Shown here: in pieces, positions 47,419-60,137 of the stretch
Layout: each line of letters begins with the position of its first letter
Position numbering within the stretch: the first letter of the stretch is position 1
Assembly: GCA_964006375.1 (NCBI GenBank)
Contig: OZ023267.1
Coordinates: 86,041,406 to 86,105,405 of the forward strand
Direction: 5' to 3'
DNA length: 64,000 nt
Origin: Tillus elongatus
Lineage: Eukaryota > Arthropoda > Insecta > Coleoptera > Cleridae
Translations under genes and position numbers: made by a program
Notes under the pieces: model-generated
What the model was told of the DNA's origin: nothing
Database searches by the model: none
The model's input: the letters and a program-made list of their open reading frames with translations, nothing else

Positions 47419-47768
47419 ACAACATATTTGGGATAATAACCACCACATTGATAAAGAAAAGCTGAAACCTATCAAAAATGTCAGACAACCAGCGAAGCTA
47501 GATGCGTAGGAAAGTACCTATATTTCTAGGACAATAAAAAACAAAAGTTCCTTAAATAGAGCCCTGCCACTGGTTTGCAGTCCTCTGTTTGCGGTCTGTC
47601 TTTGATGCAGATAAACATTTCGAAACCTGTCAGGTGCAGTGGTAAAGGAGGTTCAAGGACCTCGTCCGGCATTAAAAGCACCATACACAGAAACTTTGTT
47701 AGTGAAACGATCGTCAGGTCAAAAATATGTGTTGTGGTGATTTGGGTTCTCCAAGTATATATACCAGT
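47419..47768 (+). pseudogene. Penelope-like element, right arm of second pair
   Basis: A forward fragment beginning in the nuclease domain (HIWDNNHHIDKEKLK) and continuing through the shared 3' end: GATGCAGATAAACATTTCG, AACCTGTCAGG, GTGAAACGATCGTCAGG. A stop near 47508 and the short length make it dead. It diverges from the left arm, repeating the head-to-head layout at 17627-18988. The hammerhead-like motif is cut: the CTGATGA half is deleted, leaving GTTAGTGAAACGATCGTC at 47697-47715. Confidence 0.75.
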
Positions 47769-49364
47769 GTTTGTCCTAGATTCCAATCTTCACTTAGACA
47801 ACAATGAGACTGCTGGCAGGCGCCTGGCGAAAACGCCCATTGCTGAAAATGGATTGCTTCTAGATGTTACCGGACGGTCAAGGTTATGCCCCTAAATGAC
47901 CTTCGAATTACGGTGTTTTTTTAAACCGTACTTTAAACTAGTAGATATGTTTTCTAGTTTTTTTAATCAAAGGAACGCAATAAATTTACTAAATATAAAC
48001 ACACACATACATATCCGATTTTTGCAATCAAAACTTTATTTTTGTGCAATTTTTTTTCTATAGAGCATGAAAACAAATTCTACGGGTAGAACTGGGAAGC
48101 AATCAAATCTAGTTTTAAACTTGCCGATCCTGAACTGAGTGGGATTGGCGAATATCTTTGGTTAGCCGTACAAATTGGCGAGTTTTATTAAGATTCACTA
48201 ATTCTATAAAACATATAGTGCTAGAATAATTGTTTATATGTAGGTACTTAATCATTGCATTAACATATTTCACCAAATTAGCTGTATCGATACCACAGGG
48301 GTGTTAAATGCGTTGATGAAGGCTGGCTTACATATATTTGTTTTATTTAGAGAAACCTCTATGATGTGACAACAAAATTATTTAATATAAGTATATACGT
48401 AGAGATCTCTACTCTGGCTCCACATCCCACACAATTTTTCTAAGGTATGCTTGTTAGTAACTTTTTTAGCTTTCTCAGCAACCGGTTTCGCCAGTGCGGC
48501 ATCTTCAGGTTCGAGAAAATTAAAGTCAGTTATATTCGACCGTGAAAACTGTCAACAGTTTTAATTTATATTATTGTGTATTTTCAAGACCTAAAATAAA
48601 GTTATTAGAAAACCATACAACCAGATCCAAATAGTGCTAGATGCTTTTTTGTTTTTTCAGATTAAAAACAAATCGCTCTGTTATTAGTTACCATATTTCT
48701 TTTTGTGAATCAAATTATTAGTGTTATTATTTATTTATAATTTATTATATTTATAATTTAAAGATAAAAATATTTTCATGTTACATGGAAAACCTTAATT
48801 TTATAGTCTCTATTCGTTTTTCGCTAAACCCTAGCTGGTCAAAATGACAGCCTGCAACGTATTCGTAAGTAGAACGATTTTGTAAGAATGATGAACTTCA
48901 AAAAGCCTGTTTAGTGCTAATATAACTATTAAATCTTGGCATATACCCATAATCCATATTGTATAGGTAGTGGTAAAATGTAGTTAATCGTCCAAAAAGC
49001 CTTAAAGCTTAAGAACTTTAATCTTGGCATATGCAATCCTTGTCGGTAGTACATAATCATAAAAAATGCAGTCGTTACAAACCCAATTTAATTGGTTTAC
49101 ATGGAGAGGTTTTTTATTTTTTTTAACAAAATGGTCTTTGTTATTACTTTTAAAAATGAATGTGTTTTGCAATCAATTTAAAAGCAGTATAATATATACT
49201 TTAAAACTTCGCTTGATTTTTTGCCAAATAAACATATTTCAACATGGCAGCCATTTTTCGGAAAAAAATATTTTTTACACTGCTATTATTTGGTCGAATC
49301 TGAAGACGAAAACTACTTTTAAGTAGACTTGAAAAATGTCAAATTTGTGATATATTATTTTTCT
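47769..49364. other. no gene seen
   Basis: Mostly anonymous AT-rich DNA. Forward and reverse ORFs here are short and motif-free. Confidence 0.45.
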
Positions 49365-49373
49365 TGCTAAACT

Positions 49374-49735
49374 GTGTGTGTGTGTGTTTTGTTTCTTTAA
49401 CGTCGGCCTATTGCCGCGACTATGGCCAATCACCGACGCCATGGAACAGTTTCACCTCACTATCCTGGAAATTTTGCCGAACCCCTGCATTTCTGTAAGA
49501 AGGGTAGGGATATTTAACGTGCCCAACATCGCATGGACACGGGACCGACGACTTTACGCCCCCCTTCGAAGGTCGGAACGTGCAGACATTCAACTTGCTC
49601 AAATACAAGGCCAGAACCTCGGTTAATGTTAATGTTACAGTTGTACTGAAAAAGTTAAAGGAGAACCCTGGGATCAAACCCAGTACCCTTCGGTTCGGAG
49701 GCACACGTTCTTACCCCTGAACCACCGAGGCTCTA
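49374..49735 (-). mobile_element. tRNA-derived SINE with 9-base target-site duplication
   Basis: A full-length minus-strand copy of the family at 44044. Its head (minus strand: GAGCCTCGGTGGTTCAGGGG, B box GGGTTTGATCCC) lies at the right edge. Its 3' tail (AAAGAAACAAAACACACACA on the minus strand) lies at the left. Flanking TGCTAAACT at 49365-49373 and 49736-49744 is an exact target-site duplication, which proves retroposition and sets both ends. Confidence 0.92.
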
Positions 49736-49744
49736 TGCTAAACT

Positions 49745-51383
49745 TTAAAATTTTTAAATGACGGCCAATGTGTGTCTACCTAGAAGAGTTATGTGTAAAC
49801 ATGATGATTACTTCAGAAAGCCATGAGTTAATAACTTTTGTCTTTGCATACCTATACAACTCTTGTAAGCGTAAAATGTACTTGTATAAAAATAACCAGC
49901 AGGATCGAGAAACTCTGAGATTATTTTTTTTTACTTTTTACTTTTAATTTTTGAATATGGGTATATTAACAAAACAAATTGCATTGGATGTTTTGTTATA
50001 AACTAAATAACGCAAATATAACTTCTTATTTGATTTTTTGGTAGATCTATTTATTTCCAAATGGCGGAAATTTTTTTCAAGAAGCTTTTTTCGTATTTGT
50101 CCCCTTCAAAAAAATTGAAAAAAAAGTTCTACCTTTCTTATTTGTTCATTTTAACACCATATGGAATACCTATTACGCTTATCCTAAAAAACCAAAATAT
50201 GGTTGTCAATCTTTATACTTTACAGTTGTTTTAGTTCAAATAGACGGCCATTAAAAAAAATTGTTAGAGCATAATCGTCTCACATCAGTTCAAAGAGGTA
50301 AATCAGATAACATTCGGCAAGGTCGATGTAACCCCCAATTATTAATGTTGAACCTGAAACGAATTTTTTTTATTAGGGACAGTCTGTTGTACTGGTCGTT
50401 CCAGGAAGATCGGCATACAGTAAACCTGTCCTATAATAATAGGTATACACTTTTTATATAAACCACGTGTGAAACTATGATGTGTTACCTGTTTTACCGT
50501 CATATGATTATTGATTTTTATTCTGCCTTTCTCTGGAAGATGGAACTCATATTTATATTCTGTTATATTTTCCTATTTATCAGTTTGATTAAAATGATTA
50601 AATGTTGAACTAAACTATTCCCGTTAGCACTGGGTAACGCTAGTTCATAGTAGGTATTGCTTCCCTCTAGCGAATTTTCATTGAGAAAATTATCTTATAG
50701 AGGTATCGATAATAAAACTTTCCAATCTATAACTTCTGATGCAACTTTTTACGTGTCTTTCTTTTGTTAATAGCTTTAAATGGTTCATTAGCCACCCCAG
50801 TCGTATCAGTTTTCTCAGAAAAAAAATTGCCTTCGAAAAATGTTTGTAACTTCGAAAAAACAAGAGGTTGCATGCCCGGAACGCAAACTCTGATTGAAGG
50901 TTTTATTTATTAACATGTACCTAGCAATTATAGTAGATTTTTTAGTAAAGATAAAGTTTCAAGTCATTTTTCCATTTGATAAAACAATAATTGTACAGTC
51001 AATGTGACGTAACAATGAAGCAGATGAAGTGTATAACGCAAAATAAAAGATATGTTAAAATCTATTTCCTTGTCCCACGCTTATTTGCAACCAAAGAGTA
51101 TAATCTGAGTTTACATAAAATTTATCCTTTTTCTTGAACGATGCTCTGTCTGTGTCCAGATTCGAATATGTATTATGTATTAAACATATTTTGATGGCAA
51201 CTCACGATTTGAAAAATACATGAGAATTATTTAAAGTGAGTACCTATTGACATTCCTGGACATATATTATAATTTGGGTAATGTCAAAGTGATTGTTTTA
51301 ACAACAATAAATAATAATTTGATTGATGTTAAAAATTCGTAGTCTATACGTTTATTTGCCTAAAGATTGCAAAAAATAGTGCT
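49745..51383. other. no gene seen
   Basis: AT-rich sequence with no supported feature. Confidence 0.45.
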
Positions 51384-51837
51384 GTAAATTGAATCGTAAC
51401 TTCCACATAGCTGTGATGATATACTCTCCTCAGAAAAACATTCTCATGGCATTAATTTAGGGTCCATGACTTCACCACAAAGAAAATATTCATATTCCTG
51501 TACCCATAAACTTCTGAAACGTTATATAACTCGAGTTTTAACGAAAAAATGTCAATTTTCACCAAATCATCCCCATTCATCCCCTATATCGCCTAGAGCG
51601 ATTTTACCCCAAAACAATCCGAACCGTTTGTTTGTCAGGTGCTAACTGTATACAAAATTTAAAGACCACACATCAAACAGACAGACATACAGACCGACAG
51701 ACAAAAAAATTCGTTCCCAGATCGTGTTGTCTATGTTTTGAGAAATTTTACGATGTTTAAGCAAAAAAAATTGAAATTTTTGTCGCCGATATCATACTTC
51801 CACACGTATTGACGATGTGGAAGTAATAATGGTTCAA
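51384..51837 (-). mobile_element. short copy of the CTTCCACAT element
   Basis: The minus-strand unit begins TTACTTCCACATCGTCAATA at its right edge and ends CATAGCTGTGATGATATAC at the left. Only about 450 bases are kept; the inner repeated block is single, unlike the 1.1-kb units. Ends agree with those at 41868 and 53305. Confidence 0.75.
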
Positions 51838-52203
51838 TTCAGGTGACACTTCAAAGTGGTGTGTGTTTCTCAGAAAATAAAGGCAATGTTTGCGATTGAA
51901 AATAGAATGGATAAACAGTAATTCAGTAATTTCAAATATCGAAATTCAAATTGTAAATGTCATCGTGGAAACGTTGGTATCTATATAGCTTGATCTAAGC
52001 TGTCAAGTAGCGTCTTTGGCAAGAACAAGTTTAAAATCTATTTCTCAAATGGTGCGCTCTAAAATGAAAACTTTAAACTAGCGGGGACAGTTACTACAAT
52101 TTTGCTTCTAGAATGGGACGCTTACATGAAATTATTATAACTACAATCAGTATAACCATCTAACAAATCTTGGCAGCAGAAAAATTCCGACAGCAGGTTA
52201 AAA
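51838..52203. other. no gene seen
   Basis: Spacer between two CTTCCACAT units. Confidence 0.4.
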
Positions 52204-53305
52204 TAGTGCTGCAAATTGAATCATAACTTCCACACACCTGTGATAATCTACTTTCTTCAAAAAGACATTCTCACGAAATTAATTTTGGGTCCATGATTTG
52301 ATCACGAAGAAAATATTCGTATCCCTGTACTCATAAACTTCTCAAACGTTATATTACTCGAGTGTTAACAAAAAAATGTTCATTTTCAGCAAATCATCCT
52401 TTATTTATAACCCCCCCCCCCTGAAGCGAGCTTACCCAAAAACAATTCGAAGCGTCCTGGATACCAAATTTGAGAGAGACGTGCAGGCGGACAGACCGGC
52501 CGACCAACAGACTAAACATTTTCGTTCCGGAATCAAGTTTTCTATATGTTTTGAGACTTTATACGCCGTTTTAATTTTTTTTAAATATTTGAAATTTCTG
52601 TCACCGATATTCCACCACCCCACATTCAACCCCTAATTTAATATCAGCACAGAATACCAGATGTTTGATGAAACTGAAAGTTTTCTAATTAAAAAAACCC
52701 CTGAATAAACTTCTGAAACGTTATATTACTCGAGTTTTAACGAAAAAATGTCAATTTTCACCAAATCATCCCGCATTCATCCCTTACTCCCTGGAGTAAT
52801 TTGACACAAAAACAGTCCGAACCGTTAGTTTGTCGGGTGATAACTGTATACTAATTTTGAAGACAATATCTCAATTCGTTCTAAAGTTATAGTGGCTATT
52901 ACAAACAGACAGACATACAGACCGACAGACTGGCAGACACCAAAAATTTTGTTTCCAAAATCATGTTATCTATATGATTATAACACCACAGTAGATAAAC
53001 TTTGCACCCAGAAATCTTTGACTTTGCGGGGGGAGCTTACATACACATATAATCAAAGGACACCACCCATAACTCTTCAGAAGCCATCCTTTCCACATTT
53101 GAATGATAAAGGCCGACTGTCCGAATACGAGACTCGAACCCGCGACCCTCTAGTCCGATTCTAGAGGTTACTCACCTCGCGAACTGAGCTATTCAGCCTG
53201 CATATGTTTTAAGACTTTTTACGAAGTTAATTTTTTTTATTTTAATTGTTGTCGCCGATGCCATAATTCCACATGCATTGGCGATGTGGAGGTAATGAAC
53301 GACAT
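52204..53305 (-). mobile_element. CTTCCACAT element, full unit carrying a SINE
   Basis: A minus-strand unit from TTACCTCCACATCGCCAATG (53300) to CATAACTTCCACACACCTGTG (52225). It matches the order of blocks in 41868-43010 and is interrupted at 52977-53201 by a SINE with target-site duplication. Confidence 0.78.
52977..53201 (-). mobile_element. second tRNA-derived SINE family, nested
   Basis: The minus-strand head reads AATAGCTCAGTTCGCGAGG (A box) and GCGGGTTCGAGTCTCGTATT (B box), then a body of about 140 bases ending in ATAATCATATAG-like sequence. ATATG at 52972-52976 and 53202-53206 flanks it as a short target-site duplication. The body is unrelated to the family at 44044. Confidence 0.8.
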
Positions 53306-53373
53306 GAGTTTGTGATATACATTTGTATTCGCGTAAAAGACGAAACCGGTTACAGAGAAGAAAATAAGGGTAA
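53306..53373. other. short spacer
   Basis: Nothing recognised. Confidence 0.4.
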
Positions 53374-54127
53374 AAGTTTACTTTCCAAGTATTCGATTCT
53401 TATGAAATTTTGTATCCAAATGTGTTTTGTGGTGTAAATCACGAAAATCACAATCAAAATGAGGGCAGAAGGAAACTTTTGGAGTTATTTTGATTTGTTT
53501 TTATAAAACGTAAGTATTTTACTCACATTTGCGACATGTTTTTGTCATATTTTAAACAGTTTCTTGAAAATGTGTGAATGGCTAAATTAGCCGCAGCCAA
53601 GCAATTTCGACTCTACATACATACATACACATTTTCGGGGATCGTTAGTTTTATATCAAGCTAAAAAAGATCCTCTATTATAATTCATTTTCATATAGTT
53701 AGTGCACGCCCTATAGTTTTTACGTGTCTAGATTTCTCTTTTTTTCATCGATAATCAATCCTAAGTTGACGTTGACATTGGACATATAAAATCAACTTCA
53801 TGTCATACATTTTGACATCTGACTTTATTACAAAAAGTTATTTGGTAATAATTTTTTAAACGAAACCTGAAAACCTTGAAAAGTGAATATGTTCAGTGAA
53901 ATAAGGTACTAAAGCATTAAATTAGTATATTTATATCGGTTATGTGAAGCGAGATATGCACCAAAACATATCGAAAATGTCAGTACTTTTCTTACAAAAA
54001 AATCCAAATAACTCTAAAAGTTTGCTTCTGCCCTCATTTTTGTTTGTGATTTTCGCCATCTACACTCCAAAACACGCTTGTATATAAAATTTTATAGGAA
54101 TGCGGAAAGTATAGTTGTATACCAAAA
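53374..54127. mobile_element. foldback element with about 150-base inverted arms
   Basis: Left arm 53374-53525 and right arm about 53980-54127 are reverse complements. Shared words are ATGAGGGCAGAAG.AAACTTTT, GAGTTATTT.GATTT and CGAAAATCACAA.CAAAA; weaker similarity extends a few tens of bases inward and outward. The loop of about 450 bases has no ORF. It differs in sequence from the TIR element at 8297. Confidence 0.75.
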
Positions 54128-55165
<1,038 letters not shown>

Positions 55166-55559
55166 ACACACATTTGCTTCTTTTTTTGAGCTGTTTAAAC
55201 TGTTCTTGTGTTTTAATTTGTTAGTATTATTGTGGAAATAACACGTTTGTGGGCTGCATAGATATGTAATGTAATACTTCTGTGATGCTTACAAATAGAA
55301 ATGAAATAATTTAACGGTAAATTAACTAACAACAATTACAGAGTTTACAGATAAAGTAGTTCTTACTTTTGCAAACATTAGAACTGTATTATGGCAGTGG
55401 GGAGCGATCGACGCGCGAGTACCAACGTTTCCAAGCTGTTAGGCATGCTCAGTACAACAAACCATTGACTGTTGTTAATCACCTTTAAGGAAATAATCTT
55501 CACTATTATTATTCTAAAACTTTCCCTCGATTCACAACATAGATCACTGAACTAGGCAC
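55166..55559. other. no gene seen; perhaps the 3' LTR side of the copia element
   Basis: Copia reading frame ends near 55560, so its 3' untranslated region or LTR may lie here, but I find no direct repeat to confirm it. Confidence 0.35.
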
Positions 55560-56190
55560 TGTGAAACTACTCTTCGATCTTGACCCACTACCCCCCATAA
55601 TTTCAACACATTTCACATGTTTTCTTCTCGGTAATGGTCCGTTAAACGTCCGTTACGATATCTTTGGATGGGATATGTATGAATGAAAATTCGGCTATTT
55701 GAGAGCCTAACAAAATGACATTTTATATCTATGTGCTTACCTCTGGCATGCAACTTTGGCAATTCATCTAATTTGATAGCATATAAATTGTCATAGTGAA
55801 AAACAATTTTAGCAAGCACTTTGAAAGCAATTTTACTGACAAGTTCTCCAGATATATAGCCTCCTTCGCAACCTCCTTTGGAGCCTCTGTCGCTCGCATG
55901 TATTCAGCTTCGGTGGATGACAAAGCGACTGTTTTCTGTTTCTTTGATTCGCATGATATAGCGCCACATGGCAAAATAAATGTATAGCCAGTATACGAGT
56001 GTCTGTCGTCAGGACAATTGCTCCAGTCTGCATCGACAAAACACATTATACACAAGTCATCGGCCCTGAACAGTACACCGAAATCGATAGTTCTATTGAG
56101 ATATTTAAGAACACGTTTTGCATCTAACCAATGCTCTTTTCTATAACAATAATTAAACTTCCCTAAGTAACTTACCGCAAATATTTGGTT
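55560..56190 (-). pseudogene. Ty1/copia pol, C-terminal part (RNase H)
   Basis: The minus strand reads, from the right, KEHWLDAKRVLKYLNRT, then FVDADWSNCPDDRHSYTGY, then KKQKTVALSSTEAEYM, then HARGKHIDIKCHFVR. These are hallmarks of copia RNase H: DADW and the STEAEY Glu supply catalytic residues. Frames break several times. The gene is the continuation of 60774-61150, from which it is separated by a LINE. Confidence 0.85.
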
Positions 56191-56196
56191 TTGTAG
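56191..56196. repeat. target-site duplication of LINE B, left
   Basis: TTGTAG at 56191-56196 matches TTGTAG at 60774-60779. Joining the outer flanks makes copia pol continuous across the insertion. Confidence 0.65.
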
Positions 56197-56311
56197 TTAA
56201 CTTTTTCCCTCAGGGTTCGCCCGCGTCTTTGCCGCCCCGATTGCACTGCTCTTTAGCTTATTGTGCATGCCCCTAGTCTTTTTACTCCACCCATTCCAAA
56301 ATCACGGTGCC

Positions 56312-57262
56312 TTAAACTAGTCTGCACAGCGATTGATAGGGTGAAATTTTATATTGCTCTGTCTCCGGTCTAGACGGATCGTAGATCAGTTTGTCACAAG
56401 GTGTGCTGGGCTGATTCCTTCCCTCGCCGCAGAGTCTCCATGCGAGGTCCCCCTTGAACTGCCCCATTTTATGCAGGTGTTTCTTGACGGCCATGTGTCC
56501 CGTCAAGAGAACTGTTATGTTTTTGAGCCGCCCTCTGCTAAGATTTAGCAGCTCCGCAGCTCTCTTTGAATTGGGTTCGTAATTTACTGACTTCCCATGT
56601 CTGAGCCCTGGACAGTCTGCCCAGTACACCTTGTGTTCGTTTCTGACCCAGGACTTAATGGCTCCCCTGGCAGTGCTCTTTGTCACGCCCAGAACCGGCG
56701 TTGGTCCTATAAATGGTTCTGCTGACCTTCTCTTCGCGAGACTGTCAGCTCCTTCATTGCCTTTGACCACCGAGTGACCCGGCACCCAGATGAGGTTGAC
56801 CTCATTCTGCCCAGCCAGGTCGCTCGTCTCGTCTCAGCATTCACTTACTAGCCTGGAATTTACCCGTGGGCTACTTAGGGCCTGAAGGGCTGCCTGGCTG
56901 TCTGTGGCTATGAGGATCCGCTTGTTGGTGTAGCTACTCTTCTTGTTCTCCCGCACACAGTGCAGGATGGCGTACGTTACGACCTGAAAGATTATTGGCT
57001 GGGCTCCGAGACAAATACTATGACTTACCCTCGGTCCTTTCGAATAAACACCTGTCCCCGTCCCACACGCTTCCCGCCGGATTCGTCCGTGAAGCAGACG
57101 AGCGCGTCCCATAGTATGCCCGGCGTCTCCTCCCGCCATGCCTCGCTGTCGGAGATTCCCACTGTAAAAGTGTTTCCCTGCAGATTCGTGGACTCGCGAA
57201 GTCTGACCTCATTTCAAGCATGGGCTCCTTCACGATCTCCTGAATTTTGTAGTGGCCCCTGA
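56312..57262 (-). pseudogene. LINE B RNase H and C-terminal domain
   Basis: RNase H pieces: LIATDSQAALQALSS near 56890 (catalytic Asp) and MPGHSVVKGNEGADSLAKR near 56760 (His and final Asp), with a frameshift between them around 56840. The N-terminal RNase H part lies at 57018-57250 in another frame. The C-terminal domain has LLTGHMAVKKHLHKMG and CGEG.NQPSTPCDKLIYD, the zinc-binding-like tail of this LINE group in which one or more Cys/His may be lost. Natural end near 56312. Confidence 0.8.
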
Positions 57263-58100
57263 AGCCTGGGTCGATCTTCAGTCTACCATTGCCGGCTAGT
57301 CTCCCACTTCCTCCTCGTAAACGGTATGACGGTTGCTTTCTCTAAGCTCACCCCGATCCCTTGACCAACCGTCCACCTTTCCACTACTTTCAGTGCTTTC
57401 TGCATGCGCTCCCACGCTGACTGTGTAAACTTTCCTCGGACTATGATAACAATGTCGTCCGCATAGCCCTGTACTTCACACTCCCTCCCGAGAGCCTCCC
57501 TAACAGGCCGTCCACGACTGGGCTCCAGAGCAAGGGGGACAGAACGCTCCTCTGCGGACACCTCGCCGTGACCTTCGCCAGCAGAGTCCCTCCCGCGAGT
57601 GAGGTGAACAGCGCCCTATCCCTGAGCATGGAACCGATCCCCCTGCAGCAGGTCTCCTCTATTCCACCCTACCTGACAGCTTCCAGAACCGATCTGAATG
57701 AGGTGTTGCTGAAGGCCCCCTCTATGTCTAGGAAGGCCCACAGCGTCACCTCCCTGTTCTCCAGCGTATTCTCAAGTTTCAGCACCAGTTGGTGCAGTGC
57801 TGTTTCTGTTGAAACTCCTGCTCTGTATGCATATTGTCCGCAGTGTACGGGATATGCTTCCAGTACAGCGCCCCTAATGTGCCGGTTTAGCAGTTTTTCT
57901 ATTGTTTTTAGCAAGAAGGACATGATACTTATTGGGCTCACGGACTTTGCCTGGTCTGTTGGACGCACAGGTTTAGGAATGGATACAACCCTGGCCAGTC
58001 TTCATGCCCTCGGAATGTACCCCAGATGCCAGGCTGGCCCTCATAATGATGGTAAGCGCCGGCGCCAGTATATCTATCTATACCCTGTTGGAGGATAATG
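57263..58100 (-). pseudogene. LINE B reverse transcriptase
   Basis: ISIMSFLLKTIEKLLNRHIR (57950-57890, finger/motif 1), WAFLDIEGAFSNTSF near 57730 (motif A Asp), CPQRSVLSPLLWS near 57545 (motif B, with the GG of PQGGVLSP changed to RS) and QGYADDIVII near 57460 (motif C, YADD). These lie in three frames, so at least two frameshifts separate them. The catalytic Asp residues survive. Confidence 0.82.
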
Positions 58101-59456
58101 GGCATCATTCCATCAAATCCCGTGGATTTGTATGGTTAGAAGCTGTTAATGGCCCATCTGATTTTGCTCCAAGTAATCACCTCTTTAACGACTGTCCAGT
58201 CTACTCTAGATGCCCGCCTATACGGCGCCTCTATTTCTGAGTGTTCCAAGTCCGTAGGTGATTAGTTTATTATGTTACAGCCCGGGAACTGCGTCTGGAG
58301 TAAAACTTCCATAGTTTGCTTCCCCGATCTTGTAAAGCCTCCCGTAAAGGTTGTAAGGGAGCCTATATTGGTCTGAGTGCCCTTGGACAGGATCTTGTTT
58401 AGTCCAGCACTCTCGGATGTGTTCTCCACTTTCTCGCAGTGCCTCCTCCACGATTCCTTCCTTGCGTCGCTCAGTCTTTTGTTATAGGTCGTTAAGGCAT
58501 GTCTGTATTTATGCCATGCTCCCGAACTTTTGGACACGTTAAACAGCTTACGAACCTGCGTACTCCTTTTTCTGAGGTCAAAGTTCCACCACGGGACATT
58601 CCTGGTGGCCGAGGTGATGGCGTCTCACACTCGCACCCCCTTAGTTCCACTGCTAGGTCTACCCTGTAGGCTTCCCAGTCCGCTTTGCGATGGTCCCGGT
58701 ACCATACCGTTTGTCTTTCGACTTTGGCGATTAAAAAGCGGATGTATCTTTGGTCTGAGCTACTCACATCCCCAGACACAGCCCAGTTCTTAACAAAGTC
58801 ACCTAGAAACTGGGTGGAAATTGTAAGATCTAAAACTTCCTCACTTGTGAGTTGTTGTTACGAAGGTCGGTTTATTACCTCTATTCAATATGTCTAAATT
58901 AAATTTCATAAAGAATTGTAAAAGTGACTCACCCCTACAGTTTGTGTCCGAGCTTGCGCGTTCTCATCCATGCCGATGATGGTCTGCCATCCACATCTGC
59001 TACCCACTATCAGTTGCTCCAATTCCTTGGGTGGATGAGGATCTGTGCTGTCCCCTGGTAGATAGTCCGATCCCACAGTAATGTCTCTCGGTCCATCCGC
59101 CCCTCCACATCGGATTTTGATCGTTGTCAAGTCCCTGGAACAGAAATTCATTAAAGGCAGAAACTGTATCCCTCCCCGGCAAAAATGCAGGCCTTCGGCT
59201 TCTGGCTGGATCTGCTGTAGATGAGCTTTCCAGCAGCACCGCCGAGTCCCTTGATTTTTCCTTTATAGGAGTACGGTTCCTCGATGTGGACCACATCCGT
59301 GTTCCTCAGAGCCATCAGTAGCTCGGCTGTGGCTGCCCTACTGTGTTGTAGGTTGACCTGAAGGAACCTAAGTCCCATCAACCCTCGGTTGCTTCCCCAG
59401 CGGGCCGAAGTTAATCCTTCCCAGGCCCCAGAATGATTTGAAGGAGGTTCCTTCAA
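58101..59456 (-). pseudogene. LINE B endonuclease and linker
   Basis: ORF2 starts near 59370 with RFLQVNLQHSRAATAELL, the N-terminus of the apurinic-type endonuclease, then VVHIEEPYS (catalytic Glu). It continues in other frames with VGSDYLPGDSTD near 59070, IIGMDENAQAR near 58980 (Asp and Asn; usual form GxDxNA) and SSSDQRYIRF near 58770 (SDHR motif with His changed to Gln). The linker AWHKYRHALTTYNKRL.DARKESWRRHCE (58520-58440) leads to RT. Confidence 0.78.
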
Positions 59457-59817
59457 GGGCTCTGTAAGACGCCTGGTCGATCGAAAAGGCGAGAGTCTGT
59501 CCTTTCTCCTCTGCCTTCTTGCTTAGAACCGACCAGTGTTGTGTCCCCAGTTCCGGGTTCTGGATCTTCAGTCTACTGATCACCGTCTCCTGCGGGACGG
59601 TGTCAGGGATCCGTACGAGCACCTTGCATCTCTTTGGGAGTTCCTTGGGCTCGTCGGCTGTCAAGTCCGCCCCGTTCCAAATCTGACCGAGGCCCCCGAT
59701 CGTTTTCCGCAGCCAGTCTTGTGACTGCGGGTCGACACAGGTTATCCAGAGGATGCCTCCCGCCAGGCGCGCCTGGCAGAACTGAGACGGGCTCTTTTCT
59801 TCCACAGCCTGTATCAT
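59368..59817 (-). pseudogene. LINE B ORF1, DUF4780-like domain
   Basis: An open stretch of 149 codons. Landmarks: WITCVDPQSQDWLRKTI, IWNGADLTADEPKELPKR, KVLVRIPDT, ILRLKIQNP-type sequence (here ISRLKIQNPELGTQHW) and FSIDQASYRALE. I recall this as a DUF4780-type domain, found in insect ORF1 proteins, which bind the element RNA. The ORF1 end overlaps the ORF2 start at about 59370-59456 in another frame. Confidence 0.7.
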
Positions 59818-59891
59818 TTCCCCTGGTATAGCGTGACCTCAGTATGGCGTCTGTCAATCACCGCCATCCCGAAGCCCTCCGCAGCCTCCAT

Positions 59892-60137
59892 CTATGAGCC
59901 AGTCTGCGCCGGTGTTCCGGTCCTGGCCCTTTTGGGACGTCTGTCTGTAGTAGGCGTGCTAGACCCCGAGCGCGGCCTCTTCTGACTCGCACTCTCCTCT
60001 TGCGCCTTTACAGGTGTCCTGACCCTTTTGGGACGTCGGTCTGTAGTAGGCGTGCTACAGTCCGAGCGCGGCCTCTTCTGACTCTCATCCTTCTCTTTCG
60101 CCTTTACGGGTTTCTTGACCGTCCACGTCCTGCCCAC
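59892..60137 (-). pseudogene. LINE B ORF1, basic repeat region
   Basis: A Lys/Arg-rich segment with a 32-residue (96-base) tandem duplication: SQKRPRSDCSTPTTDRRPKR and SQKRPRSGSSTPTTDRRPKR. In DNA the unit repeats at 59921 and 60017. It is probably the nucleic-acid-binding or nuclear-targeting N-terminal part of ORF1. A frame change separates it from the DUF4780-like domain. Confidence 0.7.
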
